Below are positions 46,375 through 58,359 of a DNA stretch of 64,000 nt, piece after piece; positions within the stretch are counted from its first letter, which is position 1; each line of letters starts with the position of its first letter. The position numbers were made by a program, and so were the translations under genes. The DNA comes from Carex sylvatica (taxonomy: Eukaryota; Streptophyta; Magnoliopsida; Poales; Cyperaceae). The stretch spans positions 558,001-622,000 of the forward strand of contig CAXKVR010000008.1 of assembly GCA_964058845.1 (NCBI GenBank). The letters run 5' to 3'. The notes beneath the pieces were generated by a model. That model saw only the letters and a list, made by a program, of their open reading frames with translations. It was not told the origin of the DNA and made no database searches.

Positions 46375-47735
46375 GCTAATTAATTAGTGACTATGTATGA
46401 TTTGGGTGCATGGTAATTGCAGTACTGGTCTTTATGTATCTGTCGAAAAACATGCACTCTAATTGTTGCGTGTAACTTGTAAGTTATTATTTTAATGATT
46501 ACTAGTATCTATCAGCATTTAGTATTATGAAAGTGTTGCTTAATTAACCTTCAAAAGAGAAAGTGTTGCTTAATTAGCCGAAGTCTTTGTACCGAGACAT
46601 TGTTTGTTGTTCATGCATGAATCATGATAGTTAAAAAGTGTAGTGTGTCGGCAGCTTTTAGCTCATGGAAAAAAAAAAGAAAAAGAAAAAAGCAAGACGT
46701 ACTAAAAGTAGGAGCACATGAGACGCAATGCGCTCTATACAAAGTCAATTAAGAAAATACATGAGCAGCATTTGCCTTGTTGACTGTTGATGCTTGCTAT
46801 CAGTTATCGGTGGGAAATTCACCTTGGCCTTTAAGTGCATCGGAGAATTTAAGTGTACAATTGTAAAATTAATATTTTTATATATGATTTACAGCTTAAT
46901 TTTAACTTGTTCGGCTCTAATATTATGCATTACAGTTACTATAATTAATTGGCAGAGTTGAAGGCAACATTTCTCCGATGAGGAAAATTAATTTGTGACG
47001 GGTCTTTGTTTGAGACCCTCTTATTAATTTTTGTGAGGACTCGGGTCACATATCTCATCAATTTTGTGTTACTGTAATTATAAATATGGTATTTGTTTAT
47101 GATATTGTTAAACAAGTACCATCTAGCGATATTATGTATATTGATGAGGCCATTATGGAGTCAGAGACTCATAGGTATATATATATATGTATTATGTATA
47201 TATATTATACCGGTTGGGCAACAAAAAAACGCGACGCTTTGGATAGGCAGCCCTTAGTTTTGGAAATGAAACAGCGCGCCAAGATAATGCGAGGATTATT
47301 CTCAGGAATAAAAGGATAATTTTAATAAAACTTATTTTTTTTTAGAATTATTCTGTATTAAGGAGTGGGATGCATGGTGCAATACACATCGGATCAAATT
47401 CAGTCTGATGTCCGGTCCGAACTGTTTATCTGCATCAAAAACAAAAAAAAAACAAAAAAAAAAAAAAAAAACTGACCCTTCTTTCAGAATCAGTTTTGTT
47501 GGAGCACATAATATCCCAAGTACTGCAAAGGTGTTGCTGATATTCTTTGGCTTTATCGTTGCACACCTGAAATTGGCATCATCATTGTTTTCACGTTTCC
47601 AAGTTGCAAAATGTTTATTAATTTATTATCTACCCATTAGTGATTACTATATATATACATATATAAATTATTCTCTGTCCATTAATAAACCATGCATTAA
47701 TTTTAATAAATATTTTGAAAGAATATTTTTCTCAT
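46375..47735. other. 3' flank of the RADIALIS-like gene and intergenic DNA
   Basis: No supported gene. Contains poly-A near 47443-47470 and short ta-repeats (about 47176-47205). Confidence 0.45.
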
Positions 47736-47739
47736 AAAA

Positions 47740-48190
47740 GAGGTGTAAGACAAAGAGAATAATTATAATTTTCATTAAATGCTCAACAAACTGATTACTT
47801 GCTAGGATTAGGAAGTGCTGCATATCCGCAATTTGCAAATTATAATTTCATTGTGTATGCATCACAAGTTGTATGTCTAATATTGGTCATTATGTATGCA
47901 CCACAAGTTGATCATAAATATAATATTTGCTCCCGAAAACCGATCAATTAAAAGATTGAACATTGTTTCTATATTGATTACATGTTTTTTTTTTTTTAAT
48001 AAAGGGTAAAATGACAACTCTAAAAATTTAAAAATGAGTTTTAATAGAAAAAGGTTATAAATTGAGTAAATTTATTTGTGAATTTATGAAATTTAGAAGG
48101 GTAAATATGATATTATGACTTTTGTAGGGGGGTACATAATTTTGAGGTTTTTGCGGAGTATACAAGAAATTTCTCCTAGTTTTTTATGTT
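47740..48190. repeat. Foldback-type dispersed repeat, copy 1
   Basis: cgaaaaccgatcaattaaaa followed by a gattgaacat segment (near 47935-47965) and aatttagaagggtaaatatg then atattatgac (near 48088-48118) recur in related form at 61330-61830 and 61925-62400. All have a region of attt-rich inverted symmetry. Probably a non-autonomous DNA element; ends were not fixed. Confidence 0.5.
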
Positions 48191-48349
48191 GATCCTATAA
48201 GATTATTGAACCATTAAACTGACTCGTCATTGGCTTTGGCGACCTATCATGTCCAAAAAAAAGTAATTATCCCAAAAGTGAATTTGTTCCGTTACATCTT
48301 TCAAAGGAGGAAAGGATCAATCTTACAAATATTTTATATTGTAAAATTG

Positions 48350-48930
48350 CATATTGCCTATGAAATATATGGGGGATCCTTTTGCATTGGAAAATTTTGA
48401 AAGAAGAAATATGAAAATATCTTATTGAAAAAATTGAAAGCTAAGTTGCAAGGGTGGCAAACTAAAATTGTTTTCTTTAGATGATAAGATCACTCTCTTA
48501 TTAAATGTCATCTCAGTTATTCCTCTATAGTGACTATATATAAACAGAACGATTGTTTAAGTTCGGATTATAATATATAAACTTAGAACAAGAATTATTT
48601 TTACTTGAAGGAAATTATGTTAGGAGAAAATATGGACTGATGTCATCAAAAATAGTTTGTAAAAGGTAAAGGCAGTTAGGTGTTTAGATTAAAAAAATAA
48701 AAATAAACCTCTACTAATAAAAATATAAAATGGTTCATTAGATTCATTCAACGAGTCTTCATTTCAAAAAAGATGGAACGATATATATTAATAGCAAATA
48801 TTTTAATAGATGAAGTACTGCTAGATCTCCTACATGTTATGAAAGGGTTCTAAAAGATGGTCGAATCATTACATTAGGATTTAATAAAATAGTAGGTAAG
48901 AAGATATTGTTAAATTTTAGTTAGATGGTT
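48350..48930 (+). pseudogene. LINE-type reverse transcriptase relic
   Basis: LPMKYMGDP (from 48354) corresponds to the LP-x-K/T-YLG-x-P motif of plant LINE reverse transcriptases, and about 30 codons later KLQGWQTK (from 48444) matches the following K-L-x-GWK motif. Downstream, DHSLIK and WFIRFIQRVF-like stretches continue in broken frames with many stops. Only the distal part of the domain remains. A poly-T run at 48971-49000 follows. Confidence 0.65.
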
Positions 48931-48969
48931 CAAAGAGTATGCTTTCAGTCGTCCATTTCCCAAAATTTT

Positions 48970-49000
<31 letters not shown>

Positions 49001-50505
49001 CTGCTTCTGCTTCTGAGATATCTGTTGCTGAGGCTTGTAATATAATAATTTTCATATTTTCTTTAGAAGACAATTGGTTGGTGATATTCTTCATGAATGA
49101 CAAGCTTTACAGCGATATTGTCTTCTTTACAATTAGATCCTTAAAAAATGATTAAATTGTATGGAGGTGGCACTCCACTGGCGTTTACTGTACACACTTT
49201 TTTTTTTTTTTTTTTGTAAATGGATAGAATATGGAGTTCTAAATCATGAATTTGATACTAGTTGATGGAAAGCAACATTCTACTTTAAATTAAAATATTT
49301 TTTTGATTAGGATAAATAAGAATTTGAACTAAAGAAATATTAATTAAAATGTGTTGAATTTGTAATATGTAGATAATAATGCACTATCACGTGTAGAAGT
49401 TATTGATGTTTGACAGTTTGAGAAACTTCAATGGGCGGATAGGTATCGGACTCAAATCGGTCTAATATTCACTCAAAATTATTTGATTTGTTTTATGATT
49501 AGTGAGTGATGGTTAAATATTTATACATGCGGTTTTAATTTTCATGCAGATCAAGTGCATACGAACACCACTGATGTCTATTAATAAAATCTATGAGCAT
49601 GACTCCCAATTTCTCTTTCAGAAAAAAAGAAAGCACGTACAAATTATAAAGTGAATCAGATAATTTCGAACGGACATCGGGCCACACTAGACGCACCCCG
49701 CTTTCCATGAAAGTATTTCATGATGCTTCAGACTTAAAGGTATAATTTTGCAATAACCAAAGTACTATTTTTATAAATATGCAAGGGTCTTACTTGTGTT
49801 CTTGCTAATATTATTAAAGATGAGGATTTATTTACAATATATTTATTTGATAACCTTTCTTCGTACCCGTCATACATGAGAAAAACGATGAAATTTTGTG
49901 CTAGTGTCACCTTTTTTCAAATGACACCAAATTTATAACAAATCATTTTTATATAACAGCATTTCATGAAATATCAAATAACATTTATTCTGCATAAAAA
50001 TTGATGCACAACCCATCTATAAGGAAAACAACATGTCTTTATTTTTTATTTATTTTTACATGATTTAAGAATATATTTCAAAATTATCCAGATAAGCCGT
50101 TGTCAAGGGGTTTTAACTCTATTGTTAATCGTAAAAATTGTAGTAATATTAATTATTTAAAGGTTCAGCTTCGTTGAAGGGACCTATTTCTACAGAGTTT
50201 AAATCGTATGATGATCAGAATTGAAGCCAATTCAGCCTGCACAAGGCCCTTTAATAGTAGTGCGGATTTAAATCGGACGGTCTAGATCTTAACCCAAAAT
50301 TTGAGTCGCGTCAGAGGATACAAATCATATCTCTGGCTCCATCCAAGTGATGAAGATGAGCTAGATGCTTAAAGAGGTGTTGGCTATAAATAGTTACACT
50401 TTATTGGAACATAAAAGTGTGCAAACATAAGATATTATGCAAAGTTATATTATAAAAAGATTTAATTTGTTGTTTAATTAAGCAAGTGAGAGAATAAGAA
50501 GAGAA
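48931..50505. other. Intergenic AT-rich DNA
   Basis: No gene or bounded element supported. Long T tracts lie at 48971-49000 and about 49198-49215. Confidence 0.5.
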
Positions 50506-50514
50506 TAAAATTTA

Positions 50515-50927
50515 GAGTAGAACTAGGGTGTTCTCAAGCTCACCAAAGTGTTTGGTGAGCTTAACTCCAAAATCCATCAAATCGATTTCAAATGACGAAT
50601 CCGAACTGTTGGAACCCGCCTATCTTACGTGTGATGCGTCTACATGTGAAATTTTTAAACATTCGAATTAGTTTAGTATAAAGTCAATTGGTTAAAATTA
50701 GAAGGTTAATAAATTAATTTTAGTGCATTCATTTTTTGAATATTTTTTGACCGCTTGACTTAATACTAAATTAATTCGAATGTTTAAAATTTTCACATGT
50801 AGACTCATCACTCGTAAGATAGGTGGGTTTCAACGATTCAGATTCATCATTTGAAATAGATTTGATGGATTTTGAAGTTAAGCTCACCAAACACTTTGAT
50901 GAGTTTAAGAACACCCTAGTTCTACTC
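50515..50927. mobile_element. Intact Mutator-type MITE, 413 bp (parent type of the 204-bp satellite)
   Basis: The ends are gagtagaactagggtgttct (left) and gaacaccctagttctactc (right), and the arms pair inward for roughly 190 bases each. A perfect 9-bp duplication taaaattta flanks it (50506-50514 and 50928-50936), the Mutator hallmark. The middle contains gtttagtataaagtca and a facing tgacttaatactaaatt, the same pair that repeats in the satellite at 41023-42843. Confidence 0.93.
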
Positions 50928-51424
50928 TAAAATTTATGTTGACGTATTAAGAAATAGAAACAATAACAATAATAATAATGATAATAAACTCAAATTTGCA
51001 ATAACATTATCGTATTAACAAAACAAATAACAATGATGATAAAAAATAGTATTCATACTACCACCACAAATTATTTTGTTATCGTACATTAAGAAATGTT
51101 AAGGTGTTGTGGAACCGACTATTTTCCATTCCGTTAGTGTTGTGTTAGATTCGGATTGAACTTCTACTCAAAAGAAAAAAAGAAAAAAAAAAAAAGATTC
51201 GGATTGAACTGAAATTTCTCGATTCGTTAGTTCCAAACAAGTCGAAATCTTACACATTTGACTCTATTTGCCGGATACAGATATTAACAGAGTTCACTCA
51301 ACGCACAATTAATAGAGACAAAAAAAGAAAATATATAACTGATATGCTGCATGAAATTAAATGATTATGTTAGTAACTTTTATCCTATTTGCTCATTATT
51401 TCCCTCATGTAAATAGTTTGGAGT

Positions 51425-51948
51425 TAGGGGTGTTAATGGGTACGATAGGGGTAGGGTGGAACTATTTTCATACTCATACTGACTGCGAATTGATCTTATC
51501 CATACCCATTAAGAATTTGTCTTATCCTATCCTACCTACCCATACCCGTTAAGATTTGTGGGTAATGAAATAGTAGTGGGCAAATAATGAATAATACAAA
51601 TATAATAGTTTTATTATTTCTACAAATAAACTATCAAAACTTATCATGTCATACATATGCAATCACAATTACTAATATAAAATTAAAATATAAATAAGAA
51701 ATTAATTCTATGTAATAATTTTTTATTAAGCAAAAAAAATCAAAATCACAAATATCTCTTCTAACAAATTCAATTCCTTAATTAAATAACAAAACATTCA
51801 AATAAAAAAGTAAAATATTTAGCATAATATTCTTCTTATAATATAATATATTATATATAATTACCCGTTACCCAACAGATACGAAATAACCTTTACATAT
51901 ATCCATACTTGTTTATCTAACATAAAAATAAACTTACTCATATCCATA
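51425..51948. mobile_element. hAT-like element fragment
   Basis: Begins taggggtgttaatgggtacg and contains several tacccgtta/taatgggta subterminal-like motifs at both sides. The right terminus expected as an inverted copy of the left is missing; the CACTA element at 51949 starts where it would be. Read as a hAT-type non-autonomous element disrupted by the CACTA insertion. Confidence 0.5.
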
Positions 51949-51959
51949 CACCAGTGGAA

Positions 51960-52385
51960 AAACTGGAATCAGGATCGGCCTATCTGGATCGGCTATATGA
52001 AACAACCGATATAAATATCTATCTGGATCGGTTTTCTTAACAAAACCAATCCTAAAAACTAATCAAATCGAGTTTTTAGGTCAACCGATCCTAATTTATG
52101 AACTATTAGGATCGGTTGTTTCTAAAAATCGATCTTGATATTATCAGGATCGGTTCTAACAAACAACGGATCCTAATAGTTAATCTATTAGGATCGGTGT
52201 TGCTAAAAACTGATCCTGATAGTATCAGAATCAGTTTTAACAAACAATCGATCCTAATAGTTCATAAATTAGGATTGGTTGTTTATAACAACCGATCCTA
52301 ATATTATTGGGATCAGTGGTTAATAAAAAATTGATTCTAATTAATGATAAATAAGATCGGTTTTTTATAACAACCGATCCTAATA
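51960..52385. repeat. Left subterminal repeats of the CACTA element
   Basis: Dispersed direct and inverted copies of aggatcggttgtt and aacaaccgatcct, roughly every 20-45 bases. Their spacing and inverted pairing are typical for CACTA transposase-binding arrays. Confidence 0.85.
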
Positions 52386-53309
52386 GTGTATATTAAAGGT
52401 TAATTCAATCTGATTATTGACAGAACCTTTGCGTGTCCTTCTTCCTCAGGCCTCACCTCCATTAATTAGCGCAGCAGCTATCTCGCAGGGCATTAATTCA
52501 GCTATCTCACCTTTCTTTTCTCAGGTTCATTAATTGATCATCTCTTTTATCTAGTTTGCTATTAAATGGAGCACCATTTATAGGCTCTAATTCGGCTCAA
52601 AATATAAACCCTAAATCTCTCTTTTTAATTTTAATACCTTTTCTTATTTCAAGTTTTTCTTTATATGTGGAGATTTGCATATTCATGCTATATATGAGCT
52701 TTTGAGTCCCATATTCTACAATTTTCTTTAATACATCTTTTAGATCTAGGATAACATGCATGTTATATATATACATCTCTTAATTAGATTCTGATGGTTT
52801 AATTTTGTAGATTGACTATATTGAGAGATTTGGTGCAACGATCTTCATCTCACTTGATCTGGCATCCAAAAAATAAAGTTGCAAGTACAACATAAAACTC
52901 ATGTTTAATTAGTTTTGCTTATATGGTACTTATATGGATCAAAAAAACATAAATGAATATATGATGCTTATTTTGTCATAAACACAACTAAATAGATCAA
53001 AAATAGATAAAAAATCTCATAAATGTAAAATTTAGGTCCATTTTGTTTGTTTTTATGTCATATGTATTTTCTTTCTCTTTTTTGTAGATATATAATTGAC
53101 ATTAATTATATATAGCTCCTTGTTGTGAAAAATTCTAAATTTTCACACATACTAGTAAATTGTAGTGCTATACGGATTTTCATATAAAAAAACAAAAATC
53201 TTAATTTTGTAGATTGGCTATTATTGAGAGATTTGGTGCAGCAATCTTCATCTCACTCGATACGACATGATACATGTTCAAAATTAATCCATTAGGGATT
53301 AATTTTGAA

Positions 53310-53530
53310 TAGTCTCCATTTTGTGACTGCTCTTTGAATATTTTATCTCAATTAGGATGTGACCACTTGTTAGTCGTGTTTTAGTATTTAAGAAAATTTT
53401 AGCAGCATTTTTCGTTGTTAGTTCCCCGAATACTCGGGAAACTAAGGAGAAATGCTGTCAAAATTTTCTTAAATACAAAAACACGACTAACACATGATCA
53501 CTACTGAGACAAAGTATTCAAAGAGTGGGA
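53310..53530. repeat. Hairpin inside the CACTA element
   Basis: tgttagtcgtgttttagtat and gaaaattttagcagcatttt face aaatgctgtcaaaattttc and acaaaaacacgactaaca, and ctttgaatattttatctca faces tgagacaaagtattcaaag. The loop is about 35 bases and includes cgaatactcgggaa. It may be a nested small foldback element. Confidence 0.75.
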
Positions 53531-53625
53531 TAAGATGGTAACCCGGCCCCATGTAAGTCCTATTGTGAACAGAATTTAGTACCCCAACCTTATTCTTAAT
53601 TAATTGTATTTTATTATAATTACAG

Positions 53626-54140
53626 ATGGATCGCAGTTGGATATACGAAATATCATGTCTATCGAATGAATATATAACAGGTGTCGAGGAATTTATCAGA
53701 GTTTCTATGGAAGATATGACGAATAAGGGGAGTGCACTTATGTCATGTCCTTGTCGTGATTGTAACAATGGTCAACATTTCTAACCCGAACCAAGTGAGG
53801 AACCATTTAATCTGTCATGGATTCAAGCAAGGATATAAGTGTTGGATATGACATGGTAAGAGTTTGCCAACCGACATAGGTACTGGTACTGAGCATCAGG
53901 AATACCATACCGGTGGAGATGACGGGAATGATCTACGGGGATTGGAAACTGACATAGGTACTCGTACTGAGCATCAGGAATACCATACCGAAGAAAATGA
54001 TGATATGGTGGTAGATAAATGTTATAATTTTGATTAAATGTTATGTGATTTAGAAGATGATTTTGATAATGATAAGCAGTATTATTTATTTGAGAATTTG
54101 TATGAAGATTATAATAAGGAATTATATCATGGTGAATGAT
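53626..54140 (+). pseudogene. CACTA transposase-associated domain, broken
   Basis: MDRSWIYEISCLSNEYITGV then EEFIRVSMEDM and the SCPCRDCNN zinc-like cluster match the transposase-associated domain at the start of plant CACTA proteins (usual form MDRSWM...CPC..C.N). After NNGQHF the frame shifts; in the new frame VRNHLICHGFKQGYKCWI, a stop, then HGKS continues the domain. A 14-residue direct repeat, TDIGTGTEHQEYHT, occurs twice (the second with R for G). Further stops at about 54036 and 54137 end it. The following transposase core is absent. Confidence 0.78.
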
Positions 54141-54233
54141 GACCAAGGAGGTGTTCTTCAATACATAGGGAAAGCACTCAAAGAAAATTGAAACAAGAGA
54201 TTGATATTCATACCTTATCATCAGATGTTAGTG

Positions 54234-54236
<3 letters not shown>

Positions 54237-54280
<44 letters not shown>
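54237..54280. repeat. (TA)n microsatellite
   Basis: About 22 uninterrupted ta dinucleotides between the two coding relics of the CACTA element. Likely polymorphic. Confidence 0.95.
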
Positions 54281-54281
<1 letters not shown>

Positions 54282-54351
54282 TAACTTTATTAAATTTCTT
54301 TCAATTCATAGAAATTATAGAATATAACATGCTACAAACCTAACATGCAGA

Positions 54352-54840
54352 AATCATTGGGTATTGGTCGTGCTTATGCCAAGAGAAAGTGCATTGTATG
54401 TGTTTGATTCCGATAAGAAGCATAAAAGAATGCTAATGATCACTGTTGTGGTCAAGGAGTAAGTGCCTTCCTAAATTTTACGTTTGTTTAGAATGCTAAT
54501 GATTTATTTTTTATTTTATCATTTTAAATATCTCTCGTAAGTACTGATTGTTCAATGTGTTCATATTTCAACAGTGTCTTCCTCAAGGAAATGGATACTT
54601 CTTTAAAGGTTCATAACGATTGCAAGGTAATAGTTTCTATTGAGATATGATTATAAGGACCTAGATGCAAAAATTTGTGATATCTACACATATAAGTTAT
54701 TTCTAGCGCTCATTAACATACATTTAAAAATTATTATATAGTGTCCACAACAACCAACCGACTGGAAATATGCATATTATGTCATGTTGTTCATGCAAAA
54801 CATAATAAAGGAATTCCCCGATGATTTTCCGAAGTTAAAG
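54352..54840 (+). pseudogene. Ulp1-like (C48) cysteine protease relic in the CACTA element
   Basis: Three exon-like pieces join cleanly. The first starts at about 54352 (NHWVLVVLMPRESALYVFDS) and ends before gtaagt at about 54463; the others are 54575-54626 and 54742-54840 (CPQQPTDWKYAYYVMLFMQN), all with GT-AG borders and compatible phase. The layout HW...YVFDS...QQP...YYVM is that of the Ulp1/SENP-like protease found in many plant CACTA and Mutator elements. The catalytic His (NHW) and Asp (FDS) are present, but the position of the catalytic Cys (usually CGYYV) reads YAYYV, so the protease cannot be active. A likely further exon lies near 54946-55050 but its frame is uncertain. Confidence 0.75.
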
Positions 54841-55289
54841 GTATATATGCATTTATATATTTTTCAAAAGTAAACATTATTGCTTCAAATATAATAAAAT
54901 ACACAATTAATTATGCATGCTCTTCTATCTTTTAAAAAATGCAAGATATTCCCGCTAGATATGCTGTACAACACTTTAGCGACTTTCGCCTAATGTGGGT
55001 TCAAGTTTTCCAAAATGAACTAAAGGCGAGAAGAAGTACAACAATTTAATTAGGATGTGTAAATTTGCATGAACATGATTTCTTTGTAATAATTTAGGAT
55101 GAACATGATTTTTTTGTAATAATTTAGGATTTGTATGATATTTAATTTAAGATGTGTATGTGATATTTAATTTAAGATATGTATGTAATATTTGTATGCA
55201 AAAAACAGTAATTTAGCATGTTGTCCAGCAAAATATATATAGAAGCTGGCCAAATAAATAAAAATATATTTTTAGATTCAATAAAATAT

Positions 55290-55665
55290 TAGGATCGGTT
55301 ATTTTGAAAAACCGATCTAGATACCAATTTGTTTAAAAAAAATGGTCAAATAATAATTAGGATCGGTTATATAGAATAACCGATCCTGATTGTTATTTCC
55401 TAATGAATTTTAAAAAAAAATGAAAAATAACTATTATGATCGGTTGTATTACCTAATAGTTATTAATCTGGATCAGTTATTTTTAAACAACCAATCCATG
55501 CAGATTAATACATATTAGGATCAGTTATATTAAACAACTGATCCAAATAGTAGCTATTAGGATCGATGAAAGAACCGATCCAGATTTGTTACGTATCAGT
55601 ATCGCCTTGATCAGAATCGATTGTATTATGATACTAATATGCGTATATAACCGATTCTGATTTCA
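55290..55665. repeat. Right subterminal repeats of the CACTA element
   Basis: Copies of aggatcggttat and taaccgatcctga in both orientations, mirroring the left array and ending at the terminal cactagtg. Confidence 0.85.
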
Positions 55666-55682
55666 GTTTTTCACTAGTGATA

Positions 55683-58355
55683 CTCAATAAGTCAACGAAA
55701 TTTTTTTTTATCCAAGCTCTCTGCTCTGCCAGATTATAATTTATTGTTTCATGCACTACCTCAGAATCTCAAGGAATCCATTAACCGTTGCAAGTTGAAA
55801 CCTTGAGCATGACGTGCATAGGAATTTCAATAATAAATAGCAACAAAGAACTGGGAAATTGATTCAATTTATACGTAAAAAGATGTGCTTTGTTGAGGTA
55901 TGACTTTGTTCCTTCTGTATATTTGGATTAAAATAAACATGTGAAAATAACTTTTTTAAATAATGAAATGTATCTGGATCTTTTATATAGAGAATGGATC
56001 GATATTGTTCAAAAGCGGGTCTAATAGAACCCAAAACAGACAAGATATATATAATCAAAGACAGAATTAGAAAATTAAATATGAGAAGTGAAAACATAAT
56101 ATGTAAAATGTATAATGTATTAGGCGTGATTTGAATCCAAATCTCTCACAATCATAACGAACAACTTTAATCACTAGATTATAAAGTAAATATTTGATAT
56201 TTTTGAAGGGAACTCATGTATGTATATAAAAGCTTGAAGAAGAAGAAGAAGAAGAATATAACGAGATTTTAAAATAATGAGAAATGGCTCACCCTTGAGA
56301 GTACACTAAGATTTGCTTCTGAATATAACGATTTTAAGAATCGCATAAGTATAACAAGGGAGGGGTTATCAGTGTCCTTGCAGGTGGTATCAGATTTCAA
56401 TCTAACCAGATTTTGGGTCCTGGTGGGTTGGAGAATGCTTGGGATCACGCACGGGTTATGATTATAACTGCTTCGTGCACAGTTTTCTGTCAGTATATTT
56501 GTTTTGCTTATAAAATGGACTGTTGGAATCCTAGAAAGATGTAGATTTCATATTTATGTATTAGAGAAATTCTTGTTTGTTACAAATTTAATTTGTATTT
56601 TTTGTCACTGGTCCTATGTGTGATTGTACCCCGTCAGTAGTCGACAAATATCATCAAGTTCTTTTATTCAACCATATATTCACTCTTCTTTTACTTTTTC
56701 ATTCGTAAAGAAATGTCCGTCTCAACTCTAAGTGATCAGCATATATTTCAATAATTTTAAATTGATAATTAACAATTGACAATTTACAAACTTTTCTTTT
56801 TCTTTGCACTAAAGACAAACATTAACAATTAACAACAACGAATCTAGGGCTCGACCCATGTTGTTTTCTAAACAAAACAAAAAAAAAAAAAAGCAAGAAC
56901 GAATCTAGGAGTTATGTGCTGGAAGCAAATTTCCTCTGCAAGTTAACTATCATCCGAAATTACGGTTTAAAATTAAGTCTGCAAAGAACTGATGTTGAGT
57001 AAAATTTATAGAATTGAGTATCTAAGATTAATTAATTATGCGTTTTAGAAAGAAATTAAATGAAAAAAATAACAAAAAATATTTTTATTGCCCTTTTTCA
57101 TCAATTAAAATTCATTAATCATTTTTGACAGAGTAACGAAGTACCAATCCATCATATTTACTGGGATTAGTATATTTATAATTTGTGATATTAACTATTT
57201 GAATTTTATCAGTAGTACGTAATTGTATCTATTATATTGACATAAATATATGGGATTAAATTAACATATATATATAAATATAAAATGTTATGGACGTGAT
57301 AACAGTTCCCAACTATATACAATCTTTTAATAGTCTTTCAATTCTAACCGTTAAATATTTTGACAGTTATACAACATCTGATGCCTACTGTATTAAAAAA
57401 AATCGGTGCCGATCAGATTAAAGAAAATTAACAAGTCTTAATAGTACTTTATCAAAATCTTAATAGTGTTTTAGTCAAGGCTTAATATTTTTTCTAACAA
57501 ATCTGTGCCTATCTTTCATTCAGTATGTTGCCATATATAATTTTACAGAATGAGAGTGAATCGTGTACGAATTTTATTGAAAAAAGAAAATATCAACTCA
57601 TTACTGGAAGAGAGATATATTATTTTTTTGAAATGATAATTGACATCTCTCTTATAATTATAACTGCAAAGAGATGTGAATTTCAAGGTGCATGAAAAGT
57701 TAATATGGTTTCATCAAAATAATAATAATAATAATAATAATATGACGGGAGGTGGTTATGAGGCATGCATGTTTATAATGATCAGAAAAGCTCCTCTGAT
57801 TTGTTTCTCTTTCTTATTAAAAATTTAATGCGTGTTCGGTATTTCTATGGCGCAATAATATATTAAAATGATAAAAAAAATTGTATTTCTCTATTTTTTT
57901 CATAGCTAATTCTTTTGCTTTTTATTATATACAGTTGTTTTGATGAAAACATTTTTTCGTAAAGGTTGTTGAATGCAAAGGTTTTTAAATAGATTTATCT
58001 TATTTTAAAAAAATCAGTTCTTTTGTTAATAGTTATATTATTCTTTTAAGATCAAAGTTCCAGAAACAATATATTTTTTTGTATAAATTGTGTTAGCATC
58101 TCCATAACAAAAACTCATTAGAAATTAAAATTGTATGAAGAGAGAAAGAATAATTTTGACAATGAATGAGATTAATTCTTTTGTCTAACCTGGCTTTAAA
58201 AATCTTTTCAGAACAATTACTAAATAAGCAATTATCTCACATCTCTGAAATTGAATTAGAAATTACCACGTCATATTAGAAACTGGAATAATTTCTGGAA
58301 TGGAGATGCTCTAAACTTCTGAAAATTTCTAAAAACATATAAAAAAGTTAAGAAA
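55683..58355. other. Intergenic AT-rich DNA
   Basis: No supported gene. Small repeats: gaa-repeat at about 56237-56253 and (aat)n at about 57717-57741. A minus-strand tRNA-promoter-like patch lies at 56128-56178 (see findings). Confidence 0.45.
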
Positions 58356-58359
58356 AATG

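Larger units (their letters stand above)
51949..55679. mobile_element. CACTA (En/Spm-type) element, 3.7 kb, non-autonomous
   Basis: The left end is caccagtggaaaaactggaa and the right end ttcagtttttcactagtg, inverted to each other with one change in the CACTA start (CACCA). A 3-bp duplication ata flanks it (51946-51948, 55680-55682). Both ends carry many copies of aggatcggtt and aaccgatcct in both orientations over about 430 and 390 bases, the subterminal repeat pattern bound by CACTA accessory proteins. Inside are a broken transposase-associated domain and an Ulp1-like relic. The DDE transposase itself is missing. Confidence 0.93.
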
